From an uncultured archaeon (GTDB taxonomy: Archaea; Nanobdellota; Nanobdellia; Woesearchaeales; UBA583), in NCBI GenBank assembly GCA_937138345.1, contig CAKZOW010000019.1, forward strand, positions 1 through 40,776: 40,776 bases of DNA. The letters are read 5' to 3'. Made by a program: the position numbers and the translations under genes. This document shows, piece after piece, positions 1 to 8,420 of this stretch. Position 1 is the first letter of the stretch, and every line of letters begins with the position of its first letter. The notes under the pieces are model-generated. The model saw only the letters and a program-made list of their open reading frames with translations, had not been told where the DNA came from and did not search any database.

Positions 1-1
1 A

Positions 2-637
2 TTAGAGTTTATTGTTATCAAAAAAAGAATAGTAATCATTTCCAATTATGATATGGTCTAAGAGTTGAATTTTCATATATTTTGAGAGCTCTTTTATCTC
101 ATTTGTTGCTTTGATGTCTTCACCAGAAGGAGTTGGATCACCTGAGGGGTGATTATGTATGAGAAAAAAACCATGACATTTTGTCTCTATTGCTTTTTCA
201 AAGATTTTTCTTGGTTCAATTATGGAATAAGATATTGACCCTTTTGAGATAGTTTCTTTTTTTATAAGTTGGAGCTTTGAATCCATGAAAAGTGCAAGTA
301 CTCTCTCTTCTTGGAGGTGTTTGAGTTCAGGACTTAAATAATCATATACTTTTTTTGGAGAATCAAATACTTCTTGTCTTAAATTTTGCTGGTGAAATCT
401 TTTTGCAATTTCAAATGCTGCAATTATAATTGATGCTTTTGAAGTTGAGATACCATTTATTTTGGTTAATTGGTGGATATTGTTGAGTGTTTTTGGTGTA
501 AATTTTTCTAAAATTTCTTTTGAGAGATCAAGTACTGGTTTGCCTTTTGTACCTGTTCTCAGTAGTATTGCTAAGAGTTCTTCATTAGTTAAGGCATTAA
601 CTCCTCTATTTACTAGTTTTTCTCTTGGCATCTCCAT
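2..637 (-). CDS. radC: RadC family JAB/MPN-domain protein
   Basis: RadC/UPF0758 family protein of 211 residues. The N-terminal part (about 1-75) has the helix-hairpin-helix-like region, with PREKL and NEELLAILLRTG close to the family consensus. The C-terminal JAB (MPN+) domain carries HNHPSGDPTPS near residues 163-173, the metal-binding motif of this metalloprotease-like fold, with the upstream Glu expected near 'SKGSIS'. The protein ends just inside the window edge with a TAA stop, so it looks complete. RadC is widespread in bacteria and mobile elements but sporadic in archaea, so acquisition from a bacterium is plausible. Its biochemical role is unsettled; a DNA-repair function is doubtful. 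Two in-frame ATGs (637 and 631) are possible starts. The family call is secure; the function is not. Confidence 0.93.
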   Translation of the reverse strand: MEMPREKLVNRGVNALTNEELLAILLRTGTKGKPVLDLSKEILEKFTPKTLNNIHQLTKINGISTSKASIIIAAFEIAKRFHQQNLRQEVFDSPKKVYDYLSPELKHLQEERVLALFMDSKLQLIKKETISKGSISYSIIEPRKIFEKAIETKCHGFFLIHNHPSGDPTPSGEDIKATNEIKELSKYMKIQLLDHIIIGNDYYSFFDNNKL

Positions 638-947
638 TAGAACTTTGAAGTATTGTTTTTTTAAGAGAATTTGTAGTAATTGTTATCCTAAAATATCTAA
701 AAAGAAATATAATCAAAGTTAATATTTATAAAGACAAATTCATTTATTTTTCTATAGCAAAGATTAAATTTGGCGTTGATTGCATGTGACATGAGCGGAA
801 TTTGACTTATTTACTGCTATAATCCGAAAGGAGAATAGTCAATTTATTACTATTTCTCTACATAAAATCGCAATTTTAAAAAATGGGACAAACAAAAATT
901 TCTTTGAAATTTTTGAGCCCCTTTTTTATTCGTTGCACTCATAAAAA
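638..947. other. Intergenic region and leader of the L15e-S8e operon
   Basis: This 310-base gap separates the divergent radC and rpl15e genes. A plus-strand TATA-like box (ATTTATAAAG) lies at about 724-733, and a weaker AATTTATT lies at about 841-848. If the first is used, the ribosomal mRNA has a leader of nearly 200 bases; if the second, about 75 bases. The leader has a slightly GC-richer patch at 768-800, an imperfect hairpin at about 831-860 (GAGAATAG with CTATTTCTC) and a strong hairpin followed by six T at 885-927. I recognise no known riboswitch or tRNA here. Confidence 0.5.
885..927 (+). terminator. Terminator-like hairpin plus T-run in the rpl15e leader
   Basis: A perfect 10-bp stem (CAAAAATTTC at 893-902, loop TTT, GAAATTTTTG at 906-915) is extended by GGG at 885-887 pairing with CCC at 918-920, and is followed by TTTTTT at 922-927. 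It resembles an intrinsic terminator or attenuator 21 bases before the rpl15e start. An ATG at 883 opens a short frame through the hairpin. The sequence AAAAAATGGG occurs both here (880-887) and at the true start (943-952), so the hairpin sits between a possible 5' gene-head fragment and the gene. Confidence 0.5.
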
Positions 948-1526
948 ATGGGGTATTTAAAATATTTAAAACAAGCATGGGCTAAACCTAGAGAAAACCT
1001 AGGAGAAGCTTACAGAAAAAGATTAGTAGAATGGAGAGCTGAAAACTCAATTATGAGAGTTGAGCACCCAACTAGACCTGATAGAGCTAGAGCTTTAGGA
1101 TTTAAAGCAAAACAAGGTTTTGTAATTGCTAGAGTTAGAGTTATGAGAGGAGGTAAGAAAAACCCTCAAATCCATAAAGGAAGAGATGGTGGAGATTTAT
1201 CAACTAAAATTTCACAATCAAAAAACTACCAATGGATTGCTGAAGAGAGAGCACAAAAAAGATTCCCTAATATGGAAGTTCTTAACTCATACTGGGTTGG
1301 TCAAGATGAGAGATATTACTGGCATGAAGTTATCTTAGTTGATGTTTACCATCCACAAATTATGTCTGATAAACATGTATCATGGATTGTTTCACCAAAA
1401 CATACTAGAAGAGTTATGAGAGGTTTAACAGGAGCTGGTAAAAAATCAAGAGGTTTAAGATCCAAAGGAATTGGTTCAGAGAACGTAAGACCTTCAATTA
1501 GAGCAAATGGGAGGAAATTAAGATAA
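948..1526 (+). CDS. rpl15e: Large-subunit ribosomal protein L15e
   Basis: Archaeal/eukaryotic ribosomal protein L15e, a component of the 50S subunit that binds 23S rRNA. The 192-residue length is normal for the family. The N-terminus (GYLKYLKQAWAKP), the RVEHPTRPDRARALGFKAKQG segment and the basic C-terminal tail with GLRSKG and RPSIRANGRKLR are diagnostic. It is followed after 6 bases by rps8e on the same strand, so the two are almost certainly cotranscribed. The start ATG at 948 gives the conserved MGYLKY terminus. Its leader carries a terminator-like hairpin that could control expression. The identification is secure; the regulation is inferred. Confidence 0.98.
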   Translation: MGYLKYLKQAWAKPRENLGEAYRKRLVEWRAENSIMRVEHPTRPDRARALGFKAKQGFVIARVRVMRGGKKNPQIHKGRDGGDLSTKISQSKNYQWIAEERAQKRFPNMEVLNSYWVGQDERYYWHEVILVDVYHPQIMSDKHVSWIVSPKHTRRVMRGLTGAGKKSRGLRSKGIGSENVRPSIRANGRKLR

Positions 1527-1532
1527 TAAAAA

Positions 1533-1907
1533 ATGGCACAATCACAATTTAGATCAACTAGAAAAGTATCTGGTAAAAAATATGTTAATGTAAGAAAGAA
1601 AAGACAATGCGATTTAGGAGGAGTTCCTGCACATACACAAATTGGTTCAAACAAAGAAAAAATTAAAAGAGTTATGGGTGGAAACCAAAAAAAATCATTA
1701 CTTAGAACAGAATTTGTTTTAGTAAATGATGGTGCTAAAGTTGAAAAATTAGCAATTAAATCAGTTGAAAACAACCCTGCTAACATTCACTACACTAGAA
1801 GAAATGTTATTACTAAAGGAGCTGTAGTTTCAACAGAAAAAGGAGATGTGGCAATTACATCAAGACCTGGACAATCAGGTTCACTTTTTGGTAAATTTGT
1901 GAAATAA
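1533..1907 (+). CDS. rps8e: Small-subunit ribosomal protein S8e
   Basis: Ribosomal protein S8e of the archaeal 30S subunit, 124 residues, the usual short archaeal form. Recognisable features are the N-terminal QSQFRSTRKVSG, the GGVPAHTQIG segment, RVMGGNQKK, and the C-terminal ITKGAVVSTEKGDVAITSRPGQ, which forms the beta-barrel core. It lies 6 bases after rpl15e and is probably translated from the same mRNA; no good Shine-Dalgarno sequence is visible. A hairpin and a short repeat of its last codons follow the stop at 1905-1907. Confidence 0.98.
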   Translation: MAQSQFRSTRKVSGKKYVNVRKKRQCDLGGVPAHTQIGSNKEKIKRVMGGNQKKSLLRTEFVLVNDGAKVEKLAIKSVENNPANIHYTRRNVITKGAVVSTEKGDVAITSRPGQSGSLFGKFVK

Positions 1908-1922
1908 AATTTCATAAATTGT

Positions 1923-1959
1923 CAAAAATCTTTGATTTTTGTTTAAGTTTGTGAAATAA
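1923..1959 (+). repeat. Hairpin followed by a possible duplicate of the S8e gene tail
   Basis: After the rps8e stop there is a perfect 8-bp hairpin (CAAAAATC at 1923-1930, loop TTT, GATTTTTG at 1934-1941). It closely resembles the hairpin at 893-915. At 1945-1959 the codons AAG TTT GTG AAA TAA repeat the gene's last codons AAA TTT GTG AAA TAA (1893-1907), with one silent change (Lys AAG for AAA). The match is short and could be chance on its own. It fits the gene-tail pattern seen at rnhB, trx and infB. The hairpin may also act as a 3' end or terminator structure. Confidence 0.4.
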
Positions 1960-2023
1960 TCACAAATTACTTTTTTATTCTAAAACACGAAATATTTATT
2001 AAGTAAATTTACTATTTTTAATT

Positions 2024-2605
2024 ATGGAAAAACTTCTTCAAGGAGCTGTATATAATTATTTAAAATATAAAGATAAATCTGCAGAAGGTATTATCTATCA
2101 AATTAAAGGAGACTCAAGAGTACTTGAATACATTTACAAATTACTTAGAGATGTCCATAAAGATATTTATAAATCTAGATCATTTGAAGAAATTAAACTA
2201 ATATTTAAAAATTATATCCATTCAAGTAAAGAATATATTTTTTCTAAAGAAGAATTTGACCAGTTTGATGAAATTATTGCTAAGTTACTTTTAGCATTTG
2301 AATACTGTGTTGAAAAAAGAACTCAACCAATTAAGAAAGAACATAAACCTAGAAAAGAAATTAAAAGTAGTTATGATCTTTTTAAAGATGAAGTAGAAAA
2401 TACTATAAACAAAGATGCGTATAAAAGTCCATTTGATACATTTTTGCGAGCTTATCTTAATGATGAAAAAATAATAAAATCATGGAGAGCCATGTTTGAT
2501 AAATACACTAACCATGATGATTCTGAAGAAATAAAGGAAAATGATGACAATTTTAATAGTCAAATTGCTACAATATTACAAGAACTTTGGAAAAAACATC
2601 AATAA
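2024..2605 (+). CDS. Hypothetical helical protein
   Basis: A 193-residue protein I do not recognise. It is rich in Lys, Glu, Asp, Ile and Tyr, appears mostly helical, and has a charged linker near residues 103-115 (KKEHKPRKEIKSS) separating two likely helical parts. There is no signal peptide or membrane segment, and no Cys pair or nucleotide-binding motif. It has its own promoter: a TATA-like AAATATTTATT near 1990-2000 precedes the ATG at 2024. It is flanked by the ribosomal pair and a convergent small membrane protein gene, which gives no functional hint. Codon use resembles its neighbours, so it is probably a real lineage-specific gene. Confidence 0.75.
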   Translation: MEKLLQGAVYNYLKYKDKSAEGIIYQIKGDSRVLEYIYKLLRDVHKDIYKSRSFEEIKLIFKNYIHSSKEYIFSKEEFDQFDEIIAKLLLAFEYCVEKRTQPIKKEHKPRKEIKSSYDLFKDEVENTINKDAYKSPFDTFLRAYLNDEKIIKSWRAMFDKYTNHDDSEEIKENDDNFNSQIATILQELWKKHQ

Positions 2606-2652
2606 ATAGAGAAAATATTTTTGATAATAGTCAAAAAGAAAAAATAGAGATA

Positions 2653-3042
2653 TTAATTTGAACTAACTGATTTTGCAGGTTCATTAATTCTCATAACTGA
2701 TAGTTCATCATTTCTTGCGTCAATAACTACTTGATTTGATGCTAAAACTACACCATCATGTACAACAAAAGCTGCTCCAGTAGAATCTAAAACAACAACT
2801 TGTCCATCAGCACTAAATTCTCCTACAAATTTGTCTGAGATAATTACTTTATTTGATTTAGCTACTTCTTGACCTGCTGAGAATTCAACAAGTTTGGATG
2901 ATGAAGCATATGTTTTTTCTTGAGTTGATGTTTTCATATCTTCAGTTGCAATGTAGCCTTCTTGAGCAAGTAAATACCCAATTCCTAAAGTTACAATTAC
3001 TAAGATAATTAACATTACTTTAATATCATTATTTTGTGCCAT
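2653..3042 (-). CDS. Small membrane-anchored hypothetical protein
   Basis: A 129-residue protein starting MAQNNDIKVM. One hydrophobic segment (about residues 7-24, VMLIILVIVTLGIGYLLA) is followed by a soluble domain predicted to be outside the cell. That domain is beta-rich with evenly spaced Val/Ile and no Cys. A longer frame begins at 3081. I prefer 3042 because the extra residues overlap an AT-rich promoter region: TATA-like sequences at about 3056-3068 and 3085-3092 lie upstream of 3042 at suitable distances. The gene is convergent with the 2024-2605 gene. I do not recognise the family. The type II anchor topology is inferred. Confidence 0.7.
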   Translation of the reverse strand: MAQNNDIKVMLIILVIVTLGIGYLLAQEGYIATEDMKTSTQEKTYASSSKLVEFSAGQEVAKSNKVIISDKFVGEFSADGQVVVLDSTGAAFVVHDGVVLASNQVVIDARNDELSVMRINEPAKSVSSN

Positions 3043-3153
3043 TTTTATATAACCTAATATATAGTAGAATAAAGAATACAATATTTATAAACTTTTCCAA
3101 ATGTATTCACTTAACAAAGACAAATTTATAAAGGTATTTTGACTAATATAAAT

Positions 3154-3408
3154 ATGACACCAACAAATTGGAGAAGAGAATTAGATTTAGACATCGATGA
3201 GAGTTTAACACAATTATTAAATGAGACAAAACTCTATGATAATGCTATTAGTGGAGCCCAAGATAAGTCAAAAGCACAGATGTGGGTAGCTATGGCAATT
3301 CTGAATAAAAAATTAGAATTAGCTCTTGGAAATAATGAAAAAAAAGAGAAGAAGAAACTCTCTGAAAAAGATTTAAGAAAACTCTTAAAAGCTCTTGAGA
3401 GTTATTAG
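3154..3408 (+). CDS. Small hypothetical protein
   Basis: An 84-residue acidic-to-basic helical protein starting MTPTNWRREL and ending with a Lys-rich stretch (KKEKKKLSEKDLRKLLKALES). I recognise no family. A TTG at 3139 would add five residues. The ATG at 3154 is the better start because the TATA-like TTTATAAAG at 3125-3133 lies about 25 bases upstream, the leaderless spacing used across this window. The next gene begins 41 bases downstream with its own TATA-like box. Confidence 0.65.
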   Translation: MTPTNWRRELDLDIDESLTQLLNETKLYDNAISGAQDKSKAQMWVAMAILNKKLELALGNNEKKEKKKLSEKDLRKLLKALESY

Positions 3409-3449
3409 TTACACCTTAAATTTATTAACAGCCACTTCTATATTTCATT

Positions 3450-5213
3450 ATGAAGAAGAAAAAACTCAAAAAAATTCAAATAATTTCTCTTTTTTTAATT
3501 AAGATACTACTTGTAATTTCATTATTTTTTATGTTTCTTAATTTACAGCAAGGAGAAGATGGTTATAGCTATGAGAATACAATCTCTCTTTTGAGTGTAA
3601 GTACTAATGAAAATGATGAAGTAATAGGAGAGAGACTTATACCTCTTAATTTAGCAATTAAAGAAGGAGGTGGTGAAATTTTTATCAATTCAAATGGAAT
3701 TATTGAAACAGATACTCAACTCTCTATTAGAAATGCTAAAGAAACAACATGTACATTACTGAGCCTGAATTGTAATAATTATGATTTTTATTTTTCATTT
3801 ACTGAAGATCAACTATTACTTGAAGGTCCTTCTGCAGGTGCAGCAATTGGAGTCCTTGTCGCAAAAACAGTACTTGGAGAACCTATATCAAAAGACATAG
3901 GAATAACTGGATCCCTTAGTTCTGGAGGAGTGATAGGAGTTGTTGGAGGTATTGATGAGAAAATCAAACTCACTGAGAATTTTGGATTTGATACAGTAAT
4001 AATTCCCGAATTAAGTAGTTATAATGAGAGTATAGATTATGATGTAAGCGTAGTTAAGTCTCTTGATTTGCTTGAAGCACTCGAAGTATTTGATACAAAA
4101 ATTGTTCTTGAAAGTAGAGAACTTGAAACACAAAATTATAACTTATTAATGAAAGAGTTAAGTGATAATTTATGTGAGAGAAATGATTTTTTAATAGATC
4201 AATTGGAAGAAATTGATGATAATACTTCACTAGATCAATTATATCAACAAGGAATAACTGCTAAAAATTCCTCATATCAAGCAGAAATTAGAGAGAGTTA
4301 TTACTCAAGAGCTAGTTTTTGTTTTGGTGCTAATAATAACTTTAAATCCATTGAAGAATTACAAAAAAACCATACTGATGAAGAATTAACATTATTACTT
4401 GAAGAATTAGAAATTCTCGTTGATGATAAAATAATTGATATTGAATCATCTACTTATCTAAAATCAATTCAAACATTAAATGATTTTTATGTGTGGCTTA
4501 TTCTAGTAGATAGAGTTTATGAATCTAAGGAATTCATCAATAATTCTCTTGAATTACTTAACTCAAATGAAACAAATTCTTCCCTAATTGAGCCAAGTAC
4601 TATTGGATATGCTTATGCAAAAGAGAGACTCATCACAGTTGATTTATGGGAAGAATTTATTGTACATCAAGGAGAAAAAATTTCATTTTCTCCAACAACT
4701 CTAACACAAACATGTTCTGCTCTCTATAATGAAGTATTGCTTAAAGGAAAAGTATTAGATCAATATGATGTGAGTATTTTTGATGAAAGTATAAAGAGCC
4801 TTGAAGAAGATATTACAACAATTGGTTCAACACCCAAATGTATTTATTCTAGTTTAGAACTCAGTGCTAGAATTGATACTGTTATTTCATCTCTTGGAGT
4901 AGCATCTGAGAACTCGTCTAATTTTTCAGAAAAACTATTTTCAATTGCTAAAACTAGACTCTCAATGCACAATGAAGATTCTTTTCCATTAATTCCATTT
5001 ATTTATTTTGATTATGCTGAAGAACTCTATGCACAAGGAGATTATTCATCATCTCTTCTCTACACAAATTATGCTCTTAGTTTTGGCAATTTAGAGATGT
5101 ATTTGTATAAAAATCCAACTACTTCAGAGATATTAAAAGAAGGAAGTGAGAGGTTTTTAGTGCATCCTCTCTTTATTTTGGCATTACTTTTGATGCTTGG
5201 ATTTTTAAGATAG
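3450..5213 (+). CDS. Membrane-anchored Lon-like (S16) protease without ATPase domain
   Basis: A 587-residue protein with an N-terminal membrane segment (about residues 9-30), a Lon-type S16 peptidase domain and a C-terminal hydrophobic segment (about 572-587). The catalytic dyad is visible: Ser128 in EGPSAGAAIG and Lys171 in GGIDEKIKL, 43 residues apart, the same spacing as in Lon. ITGSLSSGGVIGVVGG precedes the Lys as in Lon. No Walker A or B motif is present, so this is not the full archaeal LonB. The roughly 350 residues after the peptidase domain are helical and of unknown fold. It probably sits in the membrane with the protease domain outside or at the membrane face. A TATA-like box at about 3418-3428 fits a leaderless ATG at 3450. 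Confidence 0.85.
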   Translation: MKKKKLKKIQIISLFLIKILLVISLFFMFLNLQQGEDGYSYENTISLLSVSTNENDEVIGERLIPLNLAIKEGGGEIFINSNGIIETDTQLSIRNAKETTCTLLSLNCNNYDFYFSFTEDQLLLEGPSAGAAIGVLVAKTVLGEPISKDIGITGSLSSGGVIGVVGGIDEKIKLTENFGFDTVIIPELSSYNESIDYDVSVVKSLDLLEALEVFDTKIVLESRELETQNYNLLMKELSDNLCERNDFLIDQLEEIDDNTSLDQLYQQGITAKNSSYQAEIRESYYSRASFCFGANNNFKSIEELQKNHTDEELTLLLEELEILVDDKIIDIESSTYLKSIQTLNDFYVWLILVDRVYESKEFINNSLELLNSNETNSSLIEPSTIGYAYAKERLITVDLWEEFIVHQGEKISFSPTTLTQTCSALYNEVLLKGKVLDQYDVSIFDESIKSLEEDITTIGSTPKCIYSSLELSARIDTVISSLGVASENSSNFSEKLFSIAKTRLSMHNEDSFPLIPFIYFDYAEELYAQGDYSSSLLYTNYALSFGNLEMYLYKNPTTSEILKEGSERFLVHPLFILALLLMLGFLR

Positions 5214-5215
5214 GT

Positions 5216-5926
5216 TTATCCTTCTAATCTTTCTAGCACTTCTTCAAGTTCTAAATCTAAGTTATATTTTCTATTGAAGAAATTTACTACAACTTTGATA
5301 TCTCTCTCATAAAGATCTTCGAATTGTTTGAAATCATCCTCGTTTTTGATACTCATTGCTTGACCTACGTCAATGATATAGGGTGTTTGATCTTGTACCA
5401 TAATATTGTATTCTGATAAGTCTCCGTGAACTAGTTTTGCTTCATGTCTCATGATGTAGAGTTGCTCTAGGAGTTGTTCAAAGAAATCTTCTGGATCTTC
5501 TAGATAAATATCTTTGAGCATTCCCCCATCAATGTATTGCATTACAATAACATTATTCATTTGGATATAAGGATAAGGTACATTCATTTGTGCTTTATGA
5601 CATAAATTTAAATTTCTAAATTCTTTTTGTGACCATGCCATAATCACTTTTCTTAAATTTCCTTTAATTGTTTTAAATCTATAGTCTCTTGTAATATATT
5701 GAGAAATTTTTTTGAAATTAGCAGAAGTTACCCTATACATTTTAATTGCTCTTCTACCATCTTGTTCTTTGTCAAATTTACGTGCAAAATAAACATCTCC
5801 CTCTTTTCCTGTTTTAATTGCATGGCCTAATTCATCGAAATATTTTTTTCTCTTTAAAACATCTAAAGTAGATAAAGTATGTTCATCAAATACTCCTTCT
5901 AAAACTTTAAACTTTTCTTTACCCAT
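5216..5926 (-). CDS. rio1: RIO1-type serine/threonine protein kinase
   Basis: An atypical kinase/ATPase needed for maturation of the small ribosomal subunit in archaea and eukaryotes. The 236 residues include the RIO glycine loop KEGDVYFAR (about 40-48), the ATP-binding Lys in RAIKMYR, the catalytic loop LVHGDLSEYNIMV (about 166-178) and the metal-binding IIDVGQAM. The STRDYRF-like flexible loop seen in RIO1 corresponds to YITRDYRF here. The protein is slightly shorter than typical archaeal Rio1 because the C-terminal tail is short. It ends 3 bases from the convergent Lon-like gene. The family assignment is strong; RIO1 over RIO2 follows from the lack of the N-terminal winged helix. Confidence 0.93.
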   Translation of the reverse strand: MGKEKFKVLEGVFDEHTLSTLDVLKRKKYFDELGHAIKTGKEGDVYFARKFDKEQDGRRAIKMYRVTSANFKKISQYITRDYRFKTIKGNLRKVIMAWSQKEFRNLNLCHKAQMNVPYPYIQMNNVIVMQYIDGGMLKDIYLEDPEDFFEQLLEQLYIMRHEAKLVHGDLSEYNIMVQDQTPYIIDVGQAMSIKNEDDFKQFEDLYERDIKVVVNFFNRKYNLDLELEEVLERLEG

Positions 5927-6028
5927 ATTCTCTAATAAAACTAGTGTTTACTAGTTTATAAATAAATTGAAATATACTTTGTATGTCAAAGAGATAAGAT
6001 TTAAATACAAACAATTCTCTTCATTATT

Positions 6029-7786
6029 ATGTCGTCTTCAGAACTTTTACTTGCAACTCAAAATTTTGGTATCGAAATCATTGGTTCCTTAGAATTTTTA
6101 ACCAAGAAAGAAGAAATTACTTTACTCAATATTTTAGAAAAACTCAAAAAAGAAGATATTAATCTCTCTATTTTAAATGAAGATTTAATTCATATTATTT
6201 TGGCAATTGAGCTTAATGAAGAAAATATTAAAACTCTTAGACAAATTAATTGGGATGATTTTGATAAAATGTTTAAAGATCACTCTACTAAGAGAAGAGA
6301 AAAAATTTATCAAAATTATTTAAATTATTTAAGAAATGAACTTGGTCTTATTCAAGAAGATGAAGAAATTTCTGCAGAAAATACATTGCTTGAAAATTCT
6401 ACAAATATGAATTCTCAAAGAAACCATTCTCATAAAAGAATTTATGAAATGAGGGAAGATTTTAATGTAAAAGAAGATCTCTTAGAAAAATCAAAAAAAT
6501 ATGGAGTCGCTATTGAATTTGATTATATAGAAGAACCTAAAAAACTCTCTGTAGCCGATTTTACGCTTTATTTTAATAGAAGATTACAATATTTCACAGA
6601 ACTTTTAAGTTCAAGAGTTGCTGCGGAGAATGTTGTGAGAATTTCTCAGTTAAAAGATCTTTATGGATCAAATACTGAAGTTACTTTAATAGGTCTTATC
6701 TCAGAGATTACTCAAACAAATAAAGGACATATTATGATCACATTAGAAGATAAATCTGGCCAGATTAAATGTTTTATCAATAAAGATAAGCAAGAACTGA
6801 TGAATTTTGTAGGAGACTTTTGTTTAGATGAAGGAATTGGAATTCGTGGTAAAGTAGGAGATAATATTATTTGGACTGATGAAATTATTGTGCCATCACC
6901 TCCAATGAATGCTGAATTAAAGAGAACTGAGAAAGATAATTATGTTGCATTTCTCTCAGATATTCACTTTGGAGCTAAGGTATTTCAAGATGAAGCATTT
7001 CAGAAATTTTTAGATTTTGTTAATGGAGAAACAAGTAATGAAAAACTCAATGAACTCTCAAAAAAATTAACTTCAATTATTATTGCTGGAGATTTAATTG
7101 AAGGTATTGGTATCTATCCTAATCAAGGAAAAGATGCTAGAATTTTATCTACAGAAAAACAATATCATGAATGTGCTAGGTGGCTTTCACAAATTCCTAA
7201 ACATATCTCAATTATTATTATTCCTGGGAATCATGATACAGATAGATTATCTGAGCCACAACCAAAACTACCATACCACAAGGCATATGCACTTTATAAC
7301 ATGGAAAATGTAATTATGCTCTCAAATCCAAGTATTGTGAGACTATTTGAAGATGACCCTTCAGGTGGTCTGAGTTATTATATTTATCACGGTGGATCAT
7401 ATTTTTATTATGGTGATAAAATTCAAAGACTCAGGGAAAAAGGAGGAATGAAAGTACCTGAGGAAATTGTTAAGTTTTTACTTGAGAAAAGACATCTTGC
7501 ACCATCACATGGAGCAACACTCTATATTCCTGATTCACAAAATGATCCACTAGTTATTAGAAAAATGCCTGACTTTTTTATTACTGGTCACACACATAAA
7601 TTATCTCTTGCAAATTATAAAGGATGTACTATTGTCTCATGTGGTTGTTGGGTTGAGATGAGTGACTACCAAGAAAAAATGGGAATGTATCCTGATGTTG
7701 GTAAGGCAGTAATTATTAATACGAGAACAAGAAAACCACATTTACTTAACTTCTATACTGAAGAGTATAAAAAGAAAGAAAATTAA
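6029..7786 (+). CDS. polB: DNA polymerase D small subunit (DP1), proofreading exonuclease
   Basis: Small subunit of the archaeal family-D replicative polymerase, 585 residues. It has a helical N-terminal region, an OB fold (about 205-285, VTLIGLISEITQTNKGH) and a calcineurin-like phosphoesterase domain that gives 3'-5' exonuclease activity. Metal-binding motifs are intact: SDIHFGAK (about 310-317), AGDLIEG (about 354), PGNHDTDR (about 400) and TGHTHK (about 515). It works with the large catalytic subunit DP2, which is not in this window. A TATA-like TTTAAATAC at about 6000-6008 fits a leaderless ATG at 6029. The symbol polB is the usual annotation for DP1 and does not mean a family-B polymerase. 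Confidence 0.96.
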   Translation: MSSSELLLATQNFGIEIIGSLEFLTKKEEITLLNILEKLKKEDINLSILNEDLIHIILAIELNEENIKTLRQINWDDFDKMFKDHSTKRREKIYQNYLNYLRNELGLIQEDEEISAENTLLENSTNMNSQRNHSHKRIYEMREDFNVKEDLLEKSKKYGVAIEFDYIEEPKKLSVADFTLYFNRRLQYFTELLSSRVAAENVVRISQLKDLYGSNTEVTLIGLISEITQTNKGHIMITLEDKSGQIKCFINKDKQELMNFVGDFCLDEGIGIRGKVGDNIIWTDEIIVPSPPMNAELKRTEKDNYVAFLSDIHFGAKVFQDEAFQKFLDFVNGETSNEKLNELSKKLTSIIIAGDLIEGIGIYPNQGKDARILSTEKQYHECARWLSQIPKHISIIIIPGNHDTDRLSEPQPKLPYHKAYALYNMENVIMLSNPSIVRLFEDDPSGGLSYYIYHGGSYFYYGDKIQRLREKGGMKVPEEIVKFLLEKRHLAPSHGATLYIPDSQNDPLVIRKMPDFFITGHTHKLSLANYKGCTIVSCGCWVEMSDYQEKMGMYPDVGKAVIINTRTRKPHLLNFYTEEYKKKEN

Positions 7787-7823
7787 TCAAAGCTTTTATT
7801 AATCTTTTTCTCTTAAATTTATT

Positions 7824-8420
7824 ATGAAACTCATTCTTGTAAGACATGGAGAAACTCATTGGAATACTTTAAATAAATTACAAAGTTTTACAGATAATGA
7901 ACTTAATGCTAATGGACATAATCAAGCAAAAAAAACTGCTTCTAAATTAAAAACAATCCATATTGATAAGATTATTTCCTCGCCTTTAATTCGTGCAATT
8001 CAAACTGCAGAACCACTTGCTCAAAAACATACCATTGAAATTGAAATTGATCAGAGAATTACTGAGAGAAATTATGGTGAACTTGAGGGTCAAAATTATT
8101 TAGAACTTGTTGAATTTATGAAGCCAATTATTAAAGAAGGGAGTTTTAGTAAATACAATATTGAAGAACCTCTCGATTTTAAAAAAAGAATTACTGAATT
8201 TTGGGAAGAATTACATGAGAAATATTTTGGTAAAACAGTAGTCTTAGTTAGCCACAGTGGTACATTTAAAATGCTTCTCTCAATTATTCAAAATGAATCT
8301 TATGAAATTATGAGGAAGAAAATTCATAAAACAAATGCTTCTATTTCCACTATTGAGTTTAGTGAACCTAATGTTATCTCACTTTTAGATATTGGATATG
8401 ATAAACATCTGGTTGATTAA
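7824..8420 (+). CDS. Histidine phosphatase superfamily protein
   Basis: A 198-residue branch-1 histidine phosphatase of the cofactor-dependent phosphoglycerate mutase-like fold. The phospho-acceptor motif is LVRHGETHWN (residues 5-14, acceptor His8). SSPLIRAIQTAE, ERNYGELEG and the second catalytic His in VSHSGTF follow in the expected order. The substrate cannot be deduced; members dephosphorylate sugars, nucleosides or other small phosphates. A TATA-like box near 7794 fits the ATG. Its stop codon overlaps, tail to tail, the stop of a leftover rnhB tail fragment, which suggests that an rnhB gene once ended directly against it. Confidence 0.92.
   Translation: MKLILVRHGETHWNTLNKLQSFTDNELNANGHNQAKKTASKLKTIHIDKIISSPLIRAIQTAEPLAQKHTIEIEIDQRITERNYGELEGQNYLELVEFMKPIIKEGSFSKYNIEEPLDFKKRITEFWEELHEKYFGKTVVLVSHSGTFKMLLSIIQNESYEIMRKKIHKTNASISTIEFSEPNVISLLDIGYDKHLVD

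Noticed and set aside
768-830. Possible box C/D or other known ncRNA in the GC-richer patch upstream of rpl15e
   Set aside because: No C box/D box pair, H/ACA fold or known riboswitch consensus could be identified.
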